NCBI GenBank assembly: GCA_015228925.1
Contig: JADGCQ010000015.1
Span: 1 to 48,547 of the forward strand
DNA length: 48,547 bases
Source of the DNA: Magnetococcales bacterium
Lineage (GTDB): Bacteria; Pseudomonadota; Magnetococcia; Magnetococcales; UBA8363
Direction: 5' to 3'
Part shown: positions 44,691 through 48,547 of the stretch, in pieces
Numbering within the stretch: the stretch's first letter is position 1
Layout: each line of letters begins with the position of its first letter
Notes under the pieces: generated by a model
Database searches by the model: none
What the model was told of the DNA's origin: nothing
What the model saw: the letters and a program-made list of their open reading frames with translations, nothing else
Position numbers and translations under genes: made by a program

Positions 44691-44891
44691 TTAAACGCCC
44701 GCAGTGACGGCCCGGCGAATTTTCTTACGCAGGCGTCGCACCGCTTCGGCTTTCTTTCTTCTTTTTTTCTCGGATGGTTTCTCAAAAAACTTCCGCTTTT
44801 TCATCTCCCGAAACATACCTTCGCGGATCATCTTTTTTTTCAGAACACGAATCGCTTGATCCACATTGTTTTCGTAAACATCAATCCTCAC
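44691..44891 (-). CDS. rpsU: 30S ribosomal protein S21
   Basis: This 66-residue, highly basic protein, with [15 protein letters not shown] near the start and [20 protein letters not shown] in the middle, is S21, a component of the small-subunit platform involved in initiation. It starts with GTG at 44891, preceded by AAAGGAG nine bases upstream; an ATG in a different frame just ahead closes after five codons. It is monocistronic. Length is typical. Confidence 0.95.
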   Translation of the reverse strand: MRIDVYENNVDQAIRVLKKKMIREGMFREMKKRKFFEKPSEKKRRKKAEAVRRLRKKIRRAVTAGV

Positions 44892-45118
44892 GAAACATCA
44901 CTCCTTTTCATCATTGATGATCTCCCCATCCGTCCGATATGGTGGGATGATTGCTTTGGCGGAATAAAGAGCCGGGATGCTAGCTGTTTTGAGCGCAGAT
45001 TTCAAGCCTCTTTGCGCTTGGATGAAAGAACAGCCATCAGAAACCCGCATTTTTCGATTACCTTGAAGCACGCCCCCGAGTTTTCGCCAGGAGCCTAGCC
45101 CATGCCACCCCCCCCCGT

Positions 45119-45679
45119 CTACCCTAAGTCTTGCCGTCGTGGATGGAATTGAAGCGGAAACACCGTCCCCTCGGAAGTTGTCTCCTGCGGAGCCTCTTCG
45201 ATGATCGCCTTGAGGAGAGGTCGTCCCCCGCCTGCGACTTCCATTTGCCGGTTATGGCGTTTGAGCCACAGAAAAACCAACATGAGGCAGACCACCCCCG
45301 CCACCCCACCCAAAGTTTCGGCAGACTGCGACGACACCCCAACCATAAGCCCCAACTGCCGAAACAAAAAACCCCCGATAAACAAAGCCAGAACCGGGAC
45401 AATATAAGCCAGAAAAGAGGCCCGCAAAATGTGTCGTTCAGACATTTCCAGAAGAACCCGATCACCAACTCGGGCACCGACCCGATTTGCGACACGCAGA
45501 CGCACCTCCTTGTGACCACCTCCGAAGGAAAGGGTCGCGCAAGCCCCTTCCTGATGACAGGAACCGCAGCCACTCTGCCGCTGACCAACGACGACGGCAT
45601 GATCCCCATCCAAAGCGACAACCACCGCCTGCTCTTGTATCACAACCAGAAACCTCTCGCTGGATAAACTACGAAACAC
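45119..45679 (-). CDS. rseC: RseC/MucC-family membrane protein
   Basis: This 186-residue protein has a cytoplasmic N-terminal domain with a cysteine cluster (SGCGSCHQEGACATLSFG) that in this family may hold an iron-sulfur centre, then two membrane helices (about 85-107 and 122-142) and a polar tail. RseC proteins take part in SoxR reduction and in sigma-E control. The GTG start at 45679 overlaps the end of the anti-sigma gene by 11 bases, so the genes are coupled. It is third in the rpoE operon. Confidence 0.9.
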   Translation of the reverse strand: MFRSLSSERFLVVIQEQAVVVALDGDHAVVVGQRQSGCGSCHQEGACATLSFGGGHKEVRLRVANRVGARVGDRVLLEMSERHILRASFLAYIVPVLALFIGGFLFRQLGLMVGVSSQSAETLGGVAGVVCLMLVFLWLKRHNRQMEVAGGGRPLLKAIIEEAPQETTSEGTVFPLQFHPRRQDLG

Positions 45680-45941
45680 CTATTTTTTTCAGAAATGCCA
45701 TCATCCCCCCGCTTGGACTGCCCATCCGTTCATTGCTGATGGCACTCATGACAGAGCCTGTCAAATCTTCGGGATCTGGCAGAAAGAAACGGTCCGAAAT
45801 AGCACTCTTGACCACAGCGAGCTTATTCAAGAGACGAGCGCACTCCTCACACCGAAGGACATGATCCATCACCTCGGTCAGGATAACCGAGTCGAGTTCA
45901 CTATCAAGGAGAGCGGAAACCAGCTCTGGATTACATCCCAT
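45669..45941 (-). CDS. Short anti-sigma factor, zinc-finger type, without membrane segment
   Basis: ATG 45941, with AAAGGATC upstream, gives 90 residues. MGCNPELVSALLDSELD and HVLRCEECARLLNKL show the His-x3-Cys-x2-Cys pattern of zinc-binding anti-sigma domains (RseA/ZAS type). Classical RseA has a membrane helix and a periplasmic domain; this protein ends at MAFLKKIGVS without either. It may be a soluble zinc or redox-responsive anti-sigma factor, or an RseA that has lost its tail. It lies between rpoE and rseC. There is no rseB. Confidence 0.85.
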   Translation of the reverse strand: MGCNPELVSALLDSELDSVILTEVMDHVLRCEECARLLNKLAVVKSAISDRFFLPDPEDLTGSVMSAISNERMGSPSGGMMAFLKKIGVS

Positions 45942-46051
45942 GGCGATCCTTTGGAATAAACGACACAAAATCATCAGCCACAATACGTTTTTACTGAAGC
46001 TATACTCTGTTCACCAGGGAGCAAGCAAGCATTTTCCTCATACCATGAAAC

Positions 46052-46618
46052 TTATAACTTAATATATTCCTGCATATTATCCATAATTTCCTTTCTTGCC
46101 CGATAGATACGTGACCGGACTGTACCAATGGGACAGTTCAAAGCCTTTGCAATTTCCTCATAGGAATAACCATCGACATCCCGCATGACAATGGCCGATT
46201 TCATGGAGTCTGGAAGATCATTCAAGGCCCTGTCAAGATTGTTAAGCATTTCATCACGCAAAACAAGTTTTTCCGGGGTTTCATGATGCCGCAACTGGGG
46301 TGCCACCTGATCCACATCATCCAAGGCAACATCATTTTCCGTCGGGACTCTGCTGCGGGAGATTAGAAAATTCATGGCGGTATTGGCGGCGATACGGTAA
46401 AGCCATGTATAAAAAGCACTCTCACCGCGAAAATTTATCAAAGCACGATAAGCTTTGATGAACGTCTCCTGGGTCAAATCCCTCACCTTATCGGGGTCAC
46501 GAACATCGCGGGCAATGACAGCCGCTATTTTGGTCTGATAACGCCGCACCAATATCTCAAAGGCTTTTTGATCGCCCCGAACGGTACGCTGTACCAGAAT
46601 GGTATCGCCTTCGCTCAC
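46052..46618 (-). CDS. rpoE: ECF RNA polymerase sigma factor, RpoE type
   Basis: This 188-residue sigma-70-family protein has region 2 (YQTKIAAVIARDVRDPDKVR, DLTQETFIKAYRALINFRGE, FYTWLYRIAANTAMNFL) and region 4 (LPDSMKSAIVMRDVDGYSYE, GTVRSRIYRARKEI), the standard ECF layout. It closely follows the E. coli RpoE pattern, and lies beside an anti-sigma gene, rseC and divergent nadB, as in gamma-proteobacteria. It should direct an envelope-stress or redox-stress regulon. A 110-base gap separates it from the anti-sigma gene. Confidence 0.95.
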   Translation of the reverse strand: MSEGDTILVQRTVRGDQKAFEILVRRYQTKIAAVIARDVRDPDKVRDLTQETFIKAYRALINFRGESAFYTWLYRIAANTAMNFLISRSRVPTENDVALDDVDQVAPQLRHHETPEKLVLRDEMLNNLDRALNDLPDSMKSAIVMRDVDGYSYEEIAKALNCPIGTVRSRIYRARKEIMDNMQEYIKL

Positions 46619-46686
46619 ATTAACGTACCATTTTCATTGAAAAGTTGACCCATTAGACAGTAACAAGTGCATAAAGCATCCAACCC

Positions 46687-46715
46687 ATGATAAGCTATCC
46701 TGAGTGCGAAAGCAA
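46687..46715 (-). promoter_or_regulatory. Candidate housekeeping promoter for rpoE operon
   Basis: On the minus strand TTGCTT (46710-46715) and TATCAT (46687-46692) are separated by exactly 17 bases, a good match to a sigma-70 promoter. No clear autoregulatory ECF promoter (GAACTT/TCTGA type) was found upstream of rpoE. A weaker candidate for nadB on the plus strand has TTGACC at 46645-46650. Confidence 0.45.
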
Positions 46716-46768
46716 AAAACTTTTGTTACCCGCTTCCAAAAATCCAATTACAAGTTTATCGAGTGATC

Positions 46769-48409
46769 ATGACGGAAATCCACAACAAACCCCGGCACTA
46801 TGGTAACCGTATCATTTCAGACTTCCTGGTCATCGGTGGTGGCGTCGCCGGTTTGGACCTGTCATTGCGTCTGGCGGAACTCGGATCGGTACAACTGATT
46901 ACCAAAACCGATGCCAACGAATCCAACAGCAGCTATGCCCAAGGGGGCATCGCCGCCGTGTTAGACTCCAATGATTGCTTTGAACTGCACATGGAAGACA
47001 CCCATCGCGCCGGTGCCGGCCTCTGCCACGAAGCAACCGTGCGCCATGTGGTCGAAAACGGCACGCGGGCGGTAAACCGCCTGATCGAACTGGGTGTCCC
47101 CTTTACCCGCACCCCCGAAGGTCCATGCCATTTGACCCGGGAGGGGGGGCACTCCAATCGGCGCGTCGTCCACTCCGCCGACGCCACCGGCAAAGCACTC
47201 ATCCAGACCCTCCTCGAAAAGGTCCAGGGACATCCCGCGATTCAACTGTTTGAGAACTATCTGGCCATCGACCTCATCACCTCTCATAAAACGGGTCGCT
47301 TCGCCCCCGATAAGTCCAATCGCTGCCTGGGGTGTTACAGCCTCGATCTTAAAAACGATACCGTCATCACCCAGCAGGCCCGCTTCACCACCCTGGCCAC
47401 CGGCGGTGCGGGGAAGGTCTATCTTTACACCTCCAATCCCGACATTGCCACCGGGGATGGCATCGCCATGGCCTACCGCGCCGGGTGCCGGGTGGCCAAT
47501 ATGGAATTCATCCAGTTTCACCCCACCTGCCTTTATCACCCCAAAGCCAAATCCTTTCTTATCTCCGAAGCGGTCCGCGGAGAAGGGGGGATCTTGATCC
47601 TGGCCGATGGGGATCGTTTCATGGAACGCCATCATGAACGCCGGGAACTGGCACCCCGTGATATCGTCGCCAGGGCCATCGACTTTGAAATGAAACGGAC
47701 CGGTGACGATTGCGTGTTTCTCGACATCACCGCCAAGGGGGAGGCGTTCATCAAAAAACATTTTCCCAATATTCACGCCAAGTGCCTGGATCTGGGAATC
47801 GACATGGTGAAAGAACCCATCCCCGTCGTCCCTGCCGCCCATTACACCTGTGGCGGGGTTGTGACGCAACTGGATGGAACCACCGATATTGAAAATCTCT
47901 TTGCCGTGGGAGAGGTCAGTCACTCCGGCCTTCATGGTGCCAACCGCCTGGCATCCAACAGCCTTCTGGAATGTCTGGTCTTCGCCGAAGGGGTGGAAAC
48001 CACCATCCGCAATAAGCTCAAGGAAAACGATACGGCCCACCAAATTCCGCTCCCCCCATGGGATAGCTTCGATACCCACATGTGCGAAGAAGCGGTCCTC
48101 ATTTCCCACAACTGGGATGAAATTCGGCGTTTTATGAGCAATTATGTCGGCATCGTCCGTTCCGATTCCCGTTTGGCCCGCGCCCGCCGACGCATCGAAC
48201 TCTTGCAGCAAGAGATCAACGAATATTATTGGAACTGCCGCGTCAGCCGCGATCTTCTGGAATTACGCAACATCGCCCTGGTCGCTTCCTTGATCATCCG
48301 CAGTGCCATTCACCGCAAAGAGAGCCGGGGATTGCACTTCAACACCGACCATCCTGACCGCGACGACATCCTCTGGGCCAAGGATACCGTCCTCCCCATT
48401 CATCTTTAG
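46769..48409 (+). CDS. nadB: L-aspartate oxidase
   Basis: This FAD enzyme oxidises L-aspartate to iminoaspartate, the first step of de novo NAD synthesis. I choose ATG 46769 (546 residues) over the GTG two codons earlier. The FAD-binding motif is VIGGGVAGLDLSLRLAELG near the start; SSYAQGGIAAVL, HSADATGKAL, EFIQFHPTCLY, HYTCGGVVTQLDG and GANRLASNSLLECLVF are characteristic of NadB rather than SdhA. Full length. It is divergent from rpoE; the partner genes nadA and nadC are not in the window. Confidence 0.96.
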   Translation: MTEIHNKPRHYGNRIISDFLVIGGGVAGLDLSLRLAELGSVQLITKTDANESNSSYAQGGIAAVLDSNDCFELHMEDTHRAGAGLCHEATVRHVVENGTRAVNRLIELGVPFTRTPEGPCHLTREGGHSNRRVVHSADATGKALIQTLLEKVQGHPAIQLFENYLAIDLITSHKTGRFAPDKSNRCLGCYSLDLKNDTVITQQARFTTLATGGAGKVYLYTSNPDIATGDGIAMAYRAGCRVANMEFIQFHPTCLYHPKAKSFLISEAVRGEGGILILADGDRFMERHHERRELAPRDIVARAIDFEMKRTGDDCVFLDITAKGEAFIKKHFPNIHAKCLDLGIDMVKEPIPVVPAAHYTCGGVVTQLDGTTDIENLFAVGEVSHSGLHGANRLASNSLLECLVFAEGVETTIRNKLKENDTAHQIPLPPWDSFDTHMCEEAVLISHNWDEIRRFMSNYVGIVRSDSRLARARRRIELLQQEINEYYWNCRVSRDLLELRNIALVASLIIRSAIHRKESRGLHFNTDHPDRDDILWAKDTVLPIHL

Positions 48410-48434
48410 ACGACCTGTCCATGGATGAAAAAAA

Positions 48435-48464
48435 ACGGGTCTGGGAAATTGTCCCCAGACCCGT
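48435..48464. terminator. Terminator downstream of nadB
   Basis: ACGGGTCTGGG (48435-48445) pairs perfectly with CCCAGACCCGT (48454-48464) around an eight-base loop, 26 bases after the nadB stop. It is preceded by an A run, so on the minus strand the hairpin is followed by T residues; it could end transcription in both directions. Confidence 0.8.
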
Positions 48465-48526
48465 CTCTTCCCAATCCAGAGCAATCGCATTGGAAATTGG
48501 CACGTCCAAATTCCCGAAAATGATCA

Positions 48527-48547
48527 ATTATTAAAAGAAAAAAGGGG
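48527..48547. repeat. Right copy of terminal inverted repeat
   Basis: This is the exact reverse complement of bases 12-32. It is the very end of the window, and the sequence stops inside or at the edge of this repeat. Confidence 0.6.

Noticed and set aside
46961-48211. 416-codon frame opposite nadB
   Set aside because: Antisense to a certain gene with third-position GC bias; Gly/Asp/Val composition typical of such shadows.

Overview
The window looks like a whole contig from a Gram-negative bacterium, most likely a deep-branching Pseudomonadota; the Rpn-type nucleases with a DUF4351-like tail and the abundance of sensor kinases remind me of Magnetococcales, but no magnetosome gene or rRNA is present to prove it. 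Housekeeping markers are ppdK, gltX, aspS, rpsU, an rpoE/anti-sigma/rseC operon and nadB divergent from it, the same neighbourhood as in gamma-proteobacteria. No tRNA, rRNA, CRISPR array or classical insertion sequence was seen.

Layout. 0-5.3 kb: ppdK, a possible 26-residue peptide gene, a small membrane protein and a NhaD/CitMHS-type transporter. 5.6-10.8 kb: a tightly overlapping sensory operon of a PstS-like binding protein, two histidine kinases and a KdpE-like regulator, without kdpFABC or pst genes. 10.9-13.5 kb: a methyltransferase and a Ser/Thr-rich lipoprotein with a clear intrinsic terminator. 14.0-18.5 kb: gltX, then divergently a SEC-C/TPR protein overlapping aspS.

18.6-27.5 kb is an accessory stretch: an Rpn-family nuclease, a GNAT acetyltransferase, a YhcG-type nuclease clipped at both ends by repeats, a small membrane protein, arrays of short extragenic repeats built on GGGGTCAGGTC and TCTGGGGACA, a 1280-residue SIR2 protein resembling the defence-associated sirtuins, and a decayed second Rpn copy. 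27.5-43.9 kb is signalling: FIST protein, hybrid-type kinase, HD-GYP regulator and a second hybrid kinase in one operon, and a 1202-residue hybrid kinase with another HD-GYP regulator. Between these two modules (35.5-39.25 kb) lie another repeat array, another Rpn-like gene, a three-frame gene remnant and a broken ABC-three-component (ABC-3C) conflict system that keeps the DUF2326 ATPase and middle component 6 but only a decayed tail of the first gene. 44.7-48.4 kb returns to housekeeping genes.

How it fits together: c-di-GMP turnover appears to be controlled by two kinase/HD-GYP modules, one with a FIST sensor that may read a small ligand such as NO. A binding protein feeds another two-kinase system. 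Phage defence is represented by the sirtuin and by remnants of YhcG and ABC-3C systems, all bordered by the same repeat family. The contig ends carry a 21-base inverted repeat, which suggests that assembly stopped at a genomic repeat.
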